Assembly: GCA_021821945.1 (NCBI GenBank)
Contig: JAJZTF010000012.1
Span: 32,500-96,499 of the forward strand
Origin: Pseudomonadota bacterium
GTDB taxonomy: Bacteria; Pseudomonadota; Gammaproteobacteria; Burkholderiales; Gallionellaceae
Direction of reading: 5' to 3'
DNA: 64,000 nucleotides
The notes below the pieces were generated by a model, which saw only the letters and a program-made list of their open reading frames with translations, did no database searches and was not told where the DNA came from. Position 1 is the stretch's first letter. Each line of letters starts with the position of its first letter. Shown here piece by piece: positions 27,677-36,833 of the stretch. The position numbers were made by a program, and so were the translations under genes.

Positions 27677-30600
27677 ATGAATTCCAAAATGATCCTGAAG
27701 CGCCTGCCGTTTCTCCTGCTGGCTTCAAGCATGACAGCAAAGGCGATGGATATCGATCTTTACACGCTGAACAGCGGCACCAACAATCCCGCGCCCAACG
27801 TGCTCATCGTGCTGGACAACACCTCCAACTGGTCTAGGCAGGATCAGCACTGGCCGGACAGCGGAATCAACCAGGGTCAGGCCGAAGTTCAGGCGATACA
27901 GAACGTCCTGCAAACTCTCAATGCGAATGTGAATGTGGGTCTTCTGGAATTCGTCACCGGCGGCAATTCGAACGACAACGGCGGGTTCGTGCGTCAGGCC
28001 ATAGCACCCATGGGACCGAACCAGAACAACGGTCCGGCGAACTTGAGCGCTTTCTCAGCCAAGCTCACCACCATTTTCAACAACACCACCTCCAGCACGG
28101 AAAAGCAGAACTCGGGCGAGGCCTACGGCAACCTGATGTACGATGCCTACAATTATCTGGCGGGGAAAACGCCGTTTGCCGCGAGTGCCGACGTGGTGTC
28201 CTCCATCGCCGACTCGAACGGCTACAGCACGAACTATACGCAGTTCAAGACGCCGCTCACGAGCGATGACGGATGCGCGACCACCTACATCATCTTCATC
28301 GGCAATCCGAACAGCAAGGGGCCGGTCAAGGACCTTGCCGCGAATACGACGGCCCTGTCCGGTCTGGGCGGAAACACCGCCCAGCTCAATCTGCCGAATT
28401 TCACGGTGTCGGCGACTGGCACGGGCCTTGCGACCGATGTGCCGACCGGGACTTCCACGCTGGACACCAATCCCTTCAATGCGGACGAGTGGGCGCGCTT
28501 CATGTACCAGAACGGGGTCAACGTGGGCGGCACCGTCTATAACGTCAACACATACACGATAGATGTCTGGTATTCGGCGCCCAATGCGCAGCAGAGCGGG
28601 CTATTATCGAGCATGGCGAGAAACGGCGGGGGAAAATATCTGGTCGCCAACAACGAAAGCCAGATCGCATCAGCCTTGCAGTCCATCTTCTCGGAAATAC
28701 TGGCGCGCAACTCGGCATTTGCCTCGGCCAGCCTGCCGATCTCCGCGACCAACCGCGCGCAGAACGACAACCAGGTCTATATCGGGATGTTCAGGCCCAA
28801 TCCCAATTCCCTGCCGCGCTGGTTCGGCAACATGAAGCGTTACCAGATCGCCAACTTCTCGGGGCAGGCCAACCTCGCGGACGTGAACGGGCTGCCTGCG
28901 ACAGACACGACCACCGGGTTCATCACGCCCTGCGCGGTCAGCTGGTGGACAACTGATTCGTTGAATTACTGGGCGAACGTTTCAGGAGGCACGATAAGCC
29001 CACGAGTCTTCTTCACATCCGCCAACACGCCGGGGCTTTCCTGGGGAACCCAGGGGGATGACACCAATCTTGCCAAGAGCATCTGTTCGCTCACCGGAAC
29101 CAATGTGTATTCCGATACCCCGGATGGCCCCATCGTCGAGAAGGGCGGTGTTGCAGAGATGCTGCGCAATGCGACCAGCCGCAACATCCTGACCCAGTCT
29201 GGCAACTCACTGGTGCCATTCAATACGGCGAATGCGGCGATCTCGTCGAACACCACCATCAATGCAAACATCGTGAATTTCATATCAGGCCAGGATGTCA
29301 CGGGGGAGATCAATGCGACCGCATCGACTGCCAACCGTCCTTCGATACACGGCGACGTGATCCATTCCAAGCCTATCCCTGTGGACTATGGCGGTACGAC
29401 CGGCATCATGGTTTTTTACGGGGCCAACGACGGCACATATCATGCCGTGAATGCGGCGACCGGGACAGAGTCCTGGGCATTTGTCGCGCCGGAATTCTTC
29501 CCCAACCTTGAGCGGCTGATGGACAACACACCGGCGATTTCATCGACATCCCCCAAGGGATTCTATTTCGATGGTTCCACGGGAATCTATCAGAATGCCA
29601 ACAATTCCAGCGTGTGGATATATCCCGCGATGCGCCGCGGCGGACGCATGATCTATGCATTTGACGTGAGCACGCCTTCCAGCCCTGCCTTCCTCTGGAA
29701 GGCGGGATGTCCGGCTGTAGGCAGCAACACCGGATGCACTGCAGGTCTTGCCAACATAGGGCAGACCTGGTCCACGCCTTCTGTCGCCATCCTGCCAGGC
29801 TATTCGACCACCAAGCCTGTCGTGATCGTCGGCGGAGGTTATGATGCATGCGAGGATGCGGATACCAGCACGCCGAGCTGTTCTGCACCCACCGGAAATG
29901 GAGTGTATGTGTTCGATGCGCAAAGCGGCGCGCTGCTTGCATCCTTTGCCACGGTGCGCAGCGTCGCGGCAGACGTGGCACTGGTGGACATCAATTACGA
30001 CGGCAATGTGGATGCGGCCTATGTGGCCGACACCGGAGGCAACATATACCGCATAGACTTTTCGGATCCTGCGAATTCCTTTGCTCCAAAGGCGGCTGCA
30101 AACTGGAACATCACCAGGGTTGCCTACACGAACGGTTCTGGCAGGAAGTTCCTGTTCGCGCCGGCAGTGCTGCCCTACAACAATCAGGTATACGTTGCGC
30201 TAGGTTCGGGCGATCGCGAGCATCCCCTGATCACCAACTATCCCTACAAGACGCCGATCAAGAACCGCTTCTATGTCTATCTCGACAATCCGAACAGCGG
30301 CTCCACCACACCGGTCAACCTGGACGGCGCGAGCATGCTTAACAGCACGACAGACCCGGGTTGCGGCAACAGCCAGGTGCTGCCCAATGGCGCCTATTCC
30401 GGCTGGTACATGGATCTGACCGCCTATGGGGTGGGCGAGCAGGTGGTGACTTCCGCGCTGATCACGGGCGGGCTCGTCACCTTCAGCACCAACCGGCCGG
30501 TGAGCAGCGTCAACAGTTGCGCAAATCCATTGGGCGAGGCGCGCGGCTACTGGGTCAACCTGCTGAACGGGTCTGGCGCTGTCGGCACGACTGGCGCAGT

Positions 30601-30853
30601 CTGCACGCCGATAGGCGGGGTGGATGCGAACGGCAATGCCATCTCGCGTTCGACGACCTTTGTCGGCGGCGGCCTGCCTCCATCTCCGGTGGTTGGCAAC
30701 GTCAACGTCAATGGATCGGTCGAGACCGTGGTGATAGGTGCGGCACAGAAAAATGGCGGTGCGAGCACGGCGATCTCCGGACAGAACATAAAGCCGCCGA
30801 TCTCGACGCGCCGCAAGCGGGTCTACTGGCGCATCAACGGCGACAACCATTAG
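27677..30853 (+). CDS. pilY1: pilus tip adhesin/assembly protein PilY1
   Basis: Secreted tip-associated protein controlling pilus extension, adhesion and surface sensing in relatives. 1058 residues, somewhat shorter than the P. aeruginosa protein. A signal peptide ends near residue 23 (SSMTAKA). The N-terminal half is vWA-like (VLIVLDNTSNWSRQ, residues 42-55). The C-terminal half is the PilY1 beta-propeller, with VFYGANDGTYHAVNAATG and the calcium loop DINYDGNVD (29987-30013). The metal-site motif of the vWA part is non-standard. AGGAG precedes the ATG, and the gene ends the pil operon. Confidence 0.92.
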   Translation: MNSKMILKRLPFLLLASSMTAKAMDIDLYTLNSGTNNPAPNVLIVLDNTSNWSRQDQHWPDSGINQGQAEVQAIQNVLQTLNANVNVGLLEFVTGGNSNDNGGFVRQAIAPMGPNQNNGPANLSAFSAKLTTIFNNTTSSTEKQNSGEAYGNLMYDAYNYLAGKTPFAASADVVSSIADSNGYSTNYTQFKTPLTSDDGCATTYIIFIGNPNSKGPVKDLAANTTALSGLGGNTAQLNLPNFTVSATGTGLATDVPTGTSTLDTNPFNADEWARFMYQNGVNVGGTVYNVNTYTIDVWYSAPNAQQSGLLSSMARNGGGKYLVANNESQIASALQSIFSEILARNSAFASASLPISATNRAQNDNQVYIGMFRPNPNSLPRWFGNMKRYQIANFSGQANLADVNGLPATDTTTGFITPCAVSWWTTDSLNYWANVSGGTISPRVFFTSANTPGLSWGTQGDDTNLAKSICSLTGTNVYSDTPDGPIVEKGGVAEMLRNATSRNILTQSGNSLVPFNTANAAISSNTTINANIVNFISGQDVTGEINATASTANRPSIHGDVIHSKPIPVDYGGTTGIMVFYGANDGTYHAVNAATGTESWAFVAPEFFPNLERLMDNTPAISSTSPKGFYFDGSTGIYQNANNSSVWIYPAMRRGGRMIYAFDVSTPSSPAFLWKAGCPAVGSNTGCTAGLANIGQTWSTPSVAILPGYSTTKPVVIVGGGYDACEDADTSTPSCSAPTGNGVYVFDAQSGALLASFATVRSVAADVALVDINYDGNVDAAYVADTGGNIYRIDFSDPANSFAPKAAANWNITRVAYTNGSGRKFLFAPAVLPYNNQVYVALGSGDREHPLITNYPYKTPIKNRFYVYLDNPNSGSTTPVNLDGASMLNSTTDPGCGNSQVLPNGAYSGWYMDLTAYGVGEQVVTSALITGGLVTFSTNRPVSSVNSCANPLGEARGYWVNLLNGSGAVGTTGAVCTPIGGVDANGNAISRSTTFVGGGLPPSPVVGNVNVNGSVETVVIGAAQKNGGASTAISGQNIKPPISTRRKRVYWRINGDNH

Positions 30854-30862
30854 CGGGAAATG

Positions 30863-31261
30863 CTAGCGCATCCTGATGATGCCGGTTGCAAGCGATATCT
30901 CGCGCAGGAAGCAGAGCAGGGCCAAGGTGAGCGCTGCCATCGCGGCGATGAAGAAGAGGGAGACAGTCCCGGAAGGGTCGCGGTTCAGCTCTGATCCGAT
31001 GAAGAGCGCCGCGATCACGATGCAGACGAACAGGGCGGAGATCGTGCAAAGGCTGATGGACCAGTGTATCCAGCGCGCCCGCAGCACGAGGACTTTCATC
31101 TCGTCTCCGTGAGTGTCCCAGTCTACCGAGCGGAATCTGTCTATCACGCGTCCCAGCCTGCCGGACAGCACGCTCAAGAATGCCCCGACGCCTGTCAGGA
31201 GGAATACGGGCGCGACTGCCTGCTGTATCGCATGCGCCGCAACGATGAGTTCAGCATGCAT
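30863..31261 (-). CDS. DUF2721-like small membrane protein
   Basis: A 132-residue inner-membrane protein with three hydrophobic segments (about 12-32, 68-90 and 100-121). The block PVFLLTGVGAFLSVLSGRLGRVIDRFR followed by a short basic loop is typical of the DUF2721 family. No function is known for the family. It converges on pilY1 with 9 bp between the stops and is divergent from mutY. Confidence 0.75.
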   Translation of the reverse strand: MHAELIVAAHAIQQAVAPVFLLTGVGAFLSVLSGRLGRVIDRFRSVDWDTHGDEMKVLVLRARWIHWSISLCTISALFVCIVIAALFIGSELNRDPSGTVSLFFIAAMAALTLALLCFLREISLATGIIRMR

Positions 31262-31317
31262 GTTTCTTTTCCTTTTTCGGCCATTCTAGCACGGGAATGC
31301 GCAAACTGCATTCCGCA

Positions 31318-31323
31318 TATAAT
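31318..31323 (+). promoter_or_regulatory. mutY -10 element, 6 bases before the ATG
   Basis: A perfect TATAAT ends only 6 bases before the mutY ATG at 31330, which predicts transcription starting at or near the start codon. The -35 region is weak. Confidence 0.4.
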
Positions 31324-31329
31324 GCATCC

Positions 31330-32337
31330 ATGTCCTCTGATCGCGCCTCGTTCTCGTCTTCCCTGATCGCCTGGCAGCAGAGCCACGGGCGCAACGACCT
31401 GCCATGGCAGGGAAAAGACCCCTATCGCGTGTGGCTATCCGAGATCATGCTGCAACAGACCCAGGTTGCGACGGTGATTCCCTATTATCTCCGCTTCGTC
31501 GACGCATTCCCGAGCGTCGGGGCTTTGGCGCAGGCAAGCGAAGATGCGGTGCTTGCCTGCTGGAGCGGGCTTGGCTACTACGCGAGAGGGCGCAATCTGC
31601 ACAAGGCTGCCAGGATGATCATGGCGCTTCACGGCGGCGTGTTTCCCAAAAGGCATGAAGACATCCTGAACCTGCCGGGGGTGGGGAGATCGACTGCGGC
31701 GGCGATCTCGGCCCAGGCATTTGGCGAAAAGCGCGCGATACTGGACGGAAACGTCAGGCGCGTGCTCGCCCGCCATTGCGGAATAGCGGGGCATGGCAAG
31801 GCGGTGGAGGATGAGCTCTGGAGGATCGCAGAGTCTTTGCTCCCTGACCGCGATGTTGCGATCTACACTCAGGCGCTGATGGACATGGGGGCCATGCTCT
31901 GCAAAAGGAGCAGCCCGATGTGCGGTTCATGTCCAGTAAGGACCGGATGCGTTGCTTTCGACACGGGCCGCGTGCATGAGCTGCCCACGCCAAAGCCCAG
32001 GAAAAGGCTGCCGGAGCGCCATGCCAGATTCCTGATCGCCCTGAACGATGGAATGATCATGCTGGAAAGGCGCGGATCCAGGGGGATATGGGGAGGGCTT
32101 TGGAGCCTGCCACAGCTCGAAGACGGGATTGATCTTCATGACTGGGAGATAGTCGAGCGCATCGAAATGCCGGGGCTCGTTCACACCTTCACGCATTTCA
32201 GGCTTTGCATTTCCCCTGTTGTTTTGAGGCTGAGTGAAAGACCAAAGCACCAGGGGGAACATGCGTGGATGAGAGTGGATGAGGCATTGCAGGCGGCTAT
32301 CCCTGCGCCGGTCAGGAATTTGCTCCTGAGCCTCTAG
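31330..32337 (+). CDS. mutY: adenine DNA glycosylase MutY
   Basis: Removes adenine mispaired with 8-oxoguanine. 335 residues. The N-terminal domain has the WLSEIMLQQTQVATVIPYY block, the helix-hairpin-helix LPGVGRSTA with catalytic Asp in AILDGNVRRVLAR, and the 4Fe-4S ligands C-x6-C-x2-C-x5-C in CKRSSPMCGSCPVRTGC. The C-terminal NUDIX-like domain recognises 8-oxoG (GIWGGLWSLPQ). I use the ATG at 31330. The track ATG at 31297 would include the TATAAT inside the coding region. It converges on the dehydrogenase gene with 2 bp between stops. Confidence 0.95.
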   Translation: MSSDRASFSSSLIAWQQSHGRNDLPWQGKDPYRVWLSEIMLQQTQVATVIPYYLRFVDAFPSVGALAQASEDAVLACWSGLGYYARGRNLHKAARMIMALHGGVFPKRHEDILNLPGVGRSTAAAISAQAFGEKRAILDGNVRRVLARHCGIAGHGKAVEDELWRIAESLLPDRDVAIYTQALMDMGAMLCKRSSPMCGSCPVRTGCVAFDTGRVHELPTPKPRKRLPERHARFLIALNDGMIMLERRGSRGIWGGLWSLPQLEDGIDLHDWEIVERIEMPGLVHTFTHFRLCISPVVLRLSERPKHQGEHAWMRVDEALQAAIPAPVRNLLLSL

Positions 32338-32339
32338 CC

Positions 32340-33326
32340 TCAATCTTCATTCATCACAAGTACCAGTGCGCCCTGCACTTTCCCGCCGCGAAGAAGTTCC
32401 AGCGCCTTGCCCGCATCGCCGAGCGCGAATTCCTGCACATGGGTCTTTATTCTTAGCCTTGATGCGATATCAAAGAAGGCCTTGCCATCAGCGCGAGTCA
32501 GATTGGCGATCGAGCGCACCATGCGTTCCCCCCACAGGATCCGGTAAGGAAAGGCCGGGATCTCGCTCATGTGTATGCCGGCGCAAACGACGGTCCCGCC
32601 TTTTGCGACGTGGCTCAGTGCCTCTGGCACAAGTTCGCCGGCAGGCGCAAAGATGATCGCGGCATCCAGCTTTTGAGGCGGGACCGATGAGGAATCCCCG
32701 GCCCATGCAGCGCCAAGATCCAGCGCGAAGCGCTGTGTCGCCTCATCATGGGGTCTGGTGAACGCATGGATTTTCCTTCCCTGCCAGACCGCAACCTGGC
32801 AGATGATGTGTGCGGCGGCACCAAATCCATATATGCCGATTCTATCCGCGTTCCCGCAGGCCATCAGGGCGCGGTAACCGATGAGCCCCGCACAGAGGAG
32901 CGGGGCTGCCTCCGCATCGGTATAGCCATCCGGCAGCGCAAAACAATAGCGCTCGTCGGCGACAGTGTACTGCGCGTATCCGCCATCCAGTGTATAGCCC
33001 GTGAAGCGCGCATGATCGCAGAGATTCTCCCGGCCGTCTTGGCAATACCGGCAGTGTCCGCAGGTTCCCGCAAGCCACGGCACGCCCACTCTCTGGCCCA
33101 TGGAAAACCTGAACGCCCCTTCGCCGTTTCCTTCCACGATGCCAACGATCTCATGGCCGGGAATCAGGGGCATCTTCGGATTCTCAAGTTCGTGGTCGAG
33201 AATGTGCAGATCCGTGCGGCAGACGCCGCAGGCCTGAACCCTGATCAGGACTTCACCCGGCCCGGGAGCGGGTTTTGGAATGTCCCTCGGATGGAGTCCG
33301 GACTGGTCGAGTATCATCGCCTGCAT
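32340..33326 (-). CDS. zinc-dependent alcohol dehydrogenase family protein
   Basis: Medium-chain dehydrogenase of 328 residues. The catalytic zinc ligand region is CGVCRTDLH with GHEIVG, and the structural zinc cysteines are CGHCRYCQDGRENLC. The nucleotide-binding loop is unusual: IYGFGAAAHIICQVA rather than the common GxGxxG. GGAGGAG precedes the ATG at 33326; the track start at 33347 is a TTG. It begins 17 bp after the dnaJ stop, so it is probably the last gene of the dnaK-lon-dnaJ unit. The substrate is not readable. Confidence 0.88.
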   Translation of the reverse strand: MQAMILDQSGLHPRDIPKPAPGPGEVLIRVQACGVCRTDLHILDHELENPKMPLIPGHEIVGIVEGNGEGAFRFSMGQRVGVPWLAGTCGHCRYCQDGRENLCDHARFTGYTLDGGYAQYTVADERYCFALPDGYTDAEAAPLLCAGLIGYRALMACGNADRIGIYGFGAAAHIICQVAVWQGRKIHAFTRPHDEATQRFALDLGAAWAGDSSSVPPQKLDAAIIFAPAGELVPEALSHVAKGGTVVCAGIHMSEIPAFPYRILWGERMVRSIANLTRADGKAFFDIASRLRIKTHVQEFALGDAGKALELLRGGKVQGALVLVMNED

Positions 33327-33343
33327 TTCTCCTCCCATTTTGT

Positions 33344-34429
33344 TCAATGCGTGAAGGCGCGGCCGGCCAGCTCACGCAAACGTTCATACAGTTTTCTTTC
33401 CTCCGCGTTGAGCCTTTCCGGAACATGCACCGCGATCTTGAGAAAAAGGTCCCCTGTCTCGTCGCTGCCGAATTTCGGAAGACCCTTTCCCCTGATGCGC
33501 AGCATGGAATATGGCTGCGTGCCGGGAGGGATGGTCACGCTGATGGTGCTGTCCAGGGTAGGCACATCTATTGTCTGCCCCAGGACCGCATCGGTCACCG
33601 TGATCGTTTCCTGGCGCAGCAGATCCGCCCCCGAGCGTTCGAAGCGCGGATCGTGGAGCGCATGCACTGCGATCAGGAGGTCGCCTGGAACGCCCGCAGC
33701 GCCTGGCATGCCCTTGCCAGGTATGCGCAGTTCCATGCCTTCCTCGACCCCTTTGGGGATGGTCACCGTCAGCGTTTCCTCCTTGCTGATTTTTCCGCTG
33801 CCGCGGCATGCATTGCAGGGATGATCTATCAGGGTTCCCCTGCCGTGGCATGTCGGGCAGACGCTGATGCGCTGGATTTCCACGGATTCCTGGCTTTGTC
33901 TGGAAACGACGCGACCGGAGCCCTTGCATGTGGGGCAGGTTTTGGGGCTTGCGCCGCCTTCGCTGCCAGTTCCTTTGCATGCGGAGCATGCGGCGGGGCG
34001 TTCTATCGTGATCTCTTCGGGGCCGCCGGTTGCGATAAGCGCAAGCGGAATGGAGAGCGCCATCCGGATGTCCTGCCCCTTCCCGGAATCGGCATGGCGG
34101 CGGAAGAACCGGTCGAAGATGCTGCCCGAACCAAAATCCAATCCGCCAAAGAGGTCTTCCAGATCGATGCCGCCGAACAGATCCTCCTGGCTGAAGTCAG
34201 CAACGCCAGGGAATCCGCGCGCATCGTATTCCGCGCGCTTTTTCGGGTCTGACAGCACCGCGTAGGCCTCTGCGATCTCCTTGAAGCGTTCTTCTGCGCC
34301 GGGTTCCTTGTTGCGGTCCGGATGGTATTTCAGGGCGAGCGTGCGGAATGCGCTCTTGACAGTCTTTTGATCGGCATCTCTTGCAATGCCGAGCACCTCG
34401 TAATAGTCGCGTTTGTCATGAGCGGTCAT
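33344..34429 (-). CDS. dnaJ: DnaJ-type chaperone
   Basis: Class I J-protein of 361 residues. The J domain holds the HPD motif (KYHPDRNKEP). A short linker (DLFGGIDLEDLFGGLDFGSG) replaces the usual long Gly/Phe region. Four CxxCxGxG zinc repeats follow (CSACKGTG, CPTCKGSG, CPTCHGRG, CNACRGSG), then the C-terminal substrate domain. I take the ATG at 34429, which overlaps the end of the upstream protease gene by 14 bp. No grpE is nearby. Probably an accessory partner of the adjacent DnaK paralogue rather than the housekeeping DnaJ. Confidence 0.92.
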   Translation of the reverse strand: MTAHDKRDYYEVLGIARDADQKTVKSAFRTLALKYHPDRNKEPGAEERFKEIAEAYAVLSDPKKRAEYDARGFPGVADFSQEDLFGGIDLEDLFGGLDFGSGSIFDRFFRRHADSGKGQDIRMALSIPLALIATGGPEEITIERPAACSACKGTGSEGGASPKTCPTCKGSGRVVSRQSQESVEIQRISVCPTCHGRGTLIDHPCNACRGSGKISKEETLTVTIPKGVEEGMELRIPGKGMPGAAGVPGDLLIAVHALHDPRFERSGADLLRQETITVTDAVLGQTIDVPTLDSTISVTIPPGTQPYSMLRIRGKGLPKFGSDETGDLFLKIAVHVPERLNAEERKLYERLRELAGRAFTH

Positions 34430-36833
34430 TTTCACCGGATCTGCGGTGCTTTTCGGCAAACGACCGCCTGATCTCGTTCAGCTCTGCCAGGCGGGTAGCA
34501 ACCCTGCGGTTAAGGCTGCCTTCGGGGTAGACGCCATTCTGGTCCGGCGTGCCAGCCGGCAGTCCGGTCAGAAGCGCTATGGCCTGGTCTGCGTCTTCCA
34601 CCGCATAGATGAAGAATTTTCCGTCCTTCGCGGCTTCCACCACATCTTGTCGCAGCATCAGATGCTCCATGTTGGATGAGGGGATCAGAACGCCCTGTTC
34701 TCCTGTCAGGCCGCGCGCATTGCAGATGTCGAAGAATCCTTCGATCTTTTCGTTGACTGCGCCTATCGCCTGCACTTTGCCGAACTGGTTCACGGATCCC
34801 GTGACCGCAAGCGACTGGCGTATGGGTGCCGAAGCCAGGTTGGAGAGCAGCGCGCAGAGTTCTGCAAGAGAGGCGCTGTCGCCTTCTATCATGCCGTAGG
34901 ACTGCTCGAATACCAGGCTTGCAGAGAAGGAAAGCGGCAGCTTTCCGCCGTGACGCGATGCAAGGAAGGATGAGAGGATAAGCACGCCCTTTGAATGCGT
35001 GGCGCCGGACAGTTTGACCTCTCGCTCGATGTTGATCATTTCGCCGTCACCCAGCCTTGTGGTCGCCGTGATCCTGGTCGGCTGGGCAAATGCAAAGTCT
35101 CCAAGCGTGATCACGGAAAGCCCGTTGATCTGGCCGGTTGCAGAACCTTCGGTGTCTATCATCAGGATGTTGCGCAGGATCGCCTCCTGCAGCCTTTCCT
35201 TGAGGCGGCCCTGGCGGAAAAGCTGTGCATCGATGGCGCGCTGCACATGGATTCTTCCGACCTGATCCTTTTCCTCTTCGCGCGCCCAGTGATCGGACTC
35301 GCGCAGGATGTCCAGCAAGCCCTGCATGTGGGTTGACAGGCGGTGCGCATCGTCCGCAAGACGCGCAGCATGTTCTATTGCGCGTGCCACCGCATGGCAG
35401 TCAAAGGGAAGCAGGGATTCACGGCGCGCCAGGGTCGCGATCAGCCGCGCATACACCTTGTGGGTTTCGCCGTTTCGCTCCATGCGCTCCTCGAAGTCGG
35501 CGGCCACCTTGAATAGCTCCCCGAAGTCGGGATCGTATTCCTGCAGCAGGTAGTAGAAAAGGCGGTCGCCGAACAGGATCACCTTGACGCTCAAGGGAAT
35601 GGGTTCGGGCTCTAGCGACACGGTGCTGACAAGGCTGTACATCTGTCCCAGGGATTCGATGCGTATCTTGCGCGACTGCAGGGCGTGCTTCAGCCCCTCC
35701 CATGCAAATGGCTGGGACAAAACCTTGCGGATGTCGAGCAGCAAATAGCCCCCGTTTGCCTTGTGAAGCGCACCCGGCTTGATCAGCGTGAAGTCGGTGA
35801 TCAGCGCACCGAACTGTGCGAGATGTTCTATTCTTCCGACCAGGTTGCTGTATGTCGGATGGTCTTCGCTGATGATGGGAGCACCGTGCTTCTGCCCGTT
35901 TATCGCCAGCAGATTCACGCGATAGCGATTGAAGTTGGAATGCGAGACGATGGTCATGTCACCAATCCTCGCGGCATTTTCCTGCCTGCGGAAATCCTCG
36001 ATGTTATCCAGCATGTCCTGCTGCACCTCGTCCAGATATTGCAGGATCTGGGCAGAGTCGGCATGGGATTTTTTGATCTCGTCTATCGAGTGATTGATCG
36101 CGAGCAGTGCGGTATCCCGGTCCAGCTGCTTGATTCTTTCGTGGCGTTCCCGGCGCCATTGGGGGACCTGCCTCATGAGCTTTTCGAGGCGGGATTGCAG
36201 CGCGGCGATGATGTCCTCTATGCGCTTCCTTTCCTCTTCGGGGAGCTGTTCGTACTCTTCGGGCGGGATGACTTCATGATTTCTGGTCGGCGCGAATGCA
36301 AATCCCTCAGGGGTGCGCAAGAGCGCGATTCCCTGATTCTGTGCATCGTCGCCCAGGTCCTTGAAGAGCTTTTCCTGGCGCGTGTTGAATTCCTCGCGTA
36401 TCGCTTCTGCCTTGGCGTGGTACTCCTCGCTTTCCAGAAGCGAGGGAATCGCGTTCTTCAGGTATTCAACCAGCTTTTCCATGTCTGCCTGAAGCGCAGA
36501 TCCCTGGCGTGGCGGAAGGCGGATCGCAATCGGCTTGTGGGGGTGGGCGAAATTGTTGACGTAACACCAGTCGTCCGGTTCTTCTTCGCTGCCCGCCCTT
36601 TTCTCCAGCAGTTGCAGCACCATGCTGCGCTTTCCTATGCCGGCGGGCCCGAGAACGAAAAGGTTGTACCCCTCATGGCGTATGCCAGTGCCGAAGCGCA
36701 GCGCATCCATCGCGCGCATCTGGCCTATCGTTTCGGAGATGTCCTCGAGCTCCACCGTGCTCCCGAATCCGAGCTCTTCCGGATCGCACGAGAGATAGAG
36801 CTGGCTTGCCTGAAGTGGTGGATGGTCGGTCAT
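34416..36833 (-). CDS. Lon-type ATP-dependent protease (LonB/LonH-like)
   Basis: 805-residue protease with a YcbZ/LonB-like layout and no classical LonA N-domain. An early ATP loop, LGPAGIGKRS (61-70), is followed by a long helical insertion (about 120-280) and a sensor-like DIRKVLSQPFAWEGLKHAL block. The C-terminal Lon protease domain has catalytic Ser653 in GDSAS and Lys696 in NEKIEGF. The start codon follows the dnaK stop directly (TAAATG) and the end overlaps dnaJ. Coupled to both chaperone genes, it likely degrades what they cannot refold. Confidence 0.9.
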   Translation of the reverse strand: MTDHPPLQASQLYLSCDPEELGFGSTVELEDISETIGQMRAMDALRFGTGIRHEGYNLFVLGPAGIGKRSMVLQLLEKRAGSEEEPDDWCYVNNFAHPHKPIAIRLPPRQGSALQADMEKLVEYLKNAIPSLLESEEYHAKAEAIREEFNTRQEKLFKDLGDDAQNQGIALLRTPEGFAFAPTRNHEVIPPEEYEQLPEEERKRIEDIIAALQSRLEKLMRQVPQWRRERHERIKQLDRDTALLAINHSIDEIKKSHADSAQILQYLDEVQQDMLDNIEDFRRQENAARIGDMTIVSHSNFNRYRVNLLAINGQKHGAPIISEDHPTYSNLVGRIEHLAQFGALITDFTLIKPGALHKANGGYLLLDIRKVLSQPFAWEGLKHALQSRKIRIESLGQMYSLVSTVSLEPEPIPLSVKVILFGDRLFYYLLQEYDPDFGELFKVAADFEERMERNGETHKVYARLIATLARRESLLPFDCHAVARAIEHAARLADDAHRLSTHMQGLLDILRESDHWAREEEKDQVGRIHVQRAIDAQLFRQGRLKERLQEAILRNILMIDTEGSATGQINGLSVITLGDFAFAQPTRITATTRLGDGEMINIEREVKLSGATHSKGVLILSSFLASRHGGKLPLSFSASLVFEQSYGMIEGDSASLAELCALLSNLASAPIRQSLAVTGSVNQFGKVQAIGAVNEKIEGFFDICNARGLTGEQGVLIPSSNMEHLMLRQDVVEAAKDGKFFIYAVEDADQAIALLTGLPAGTPDQNGVYPEGSLNRRVATRLAELNEIRRSFAEKHRRSGENDRS

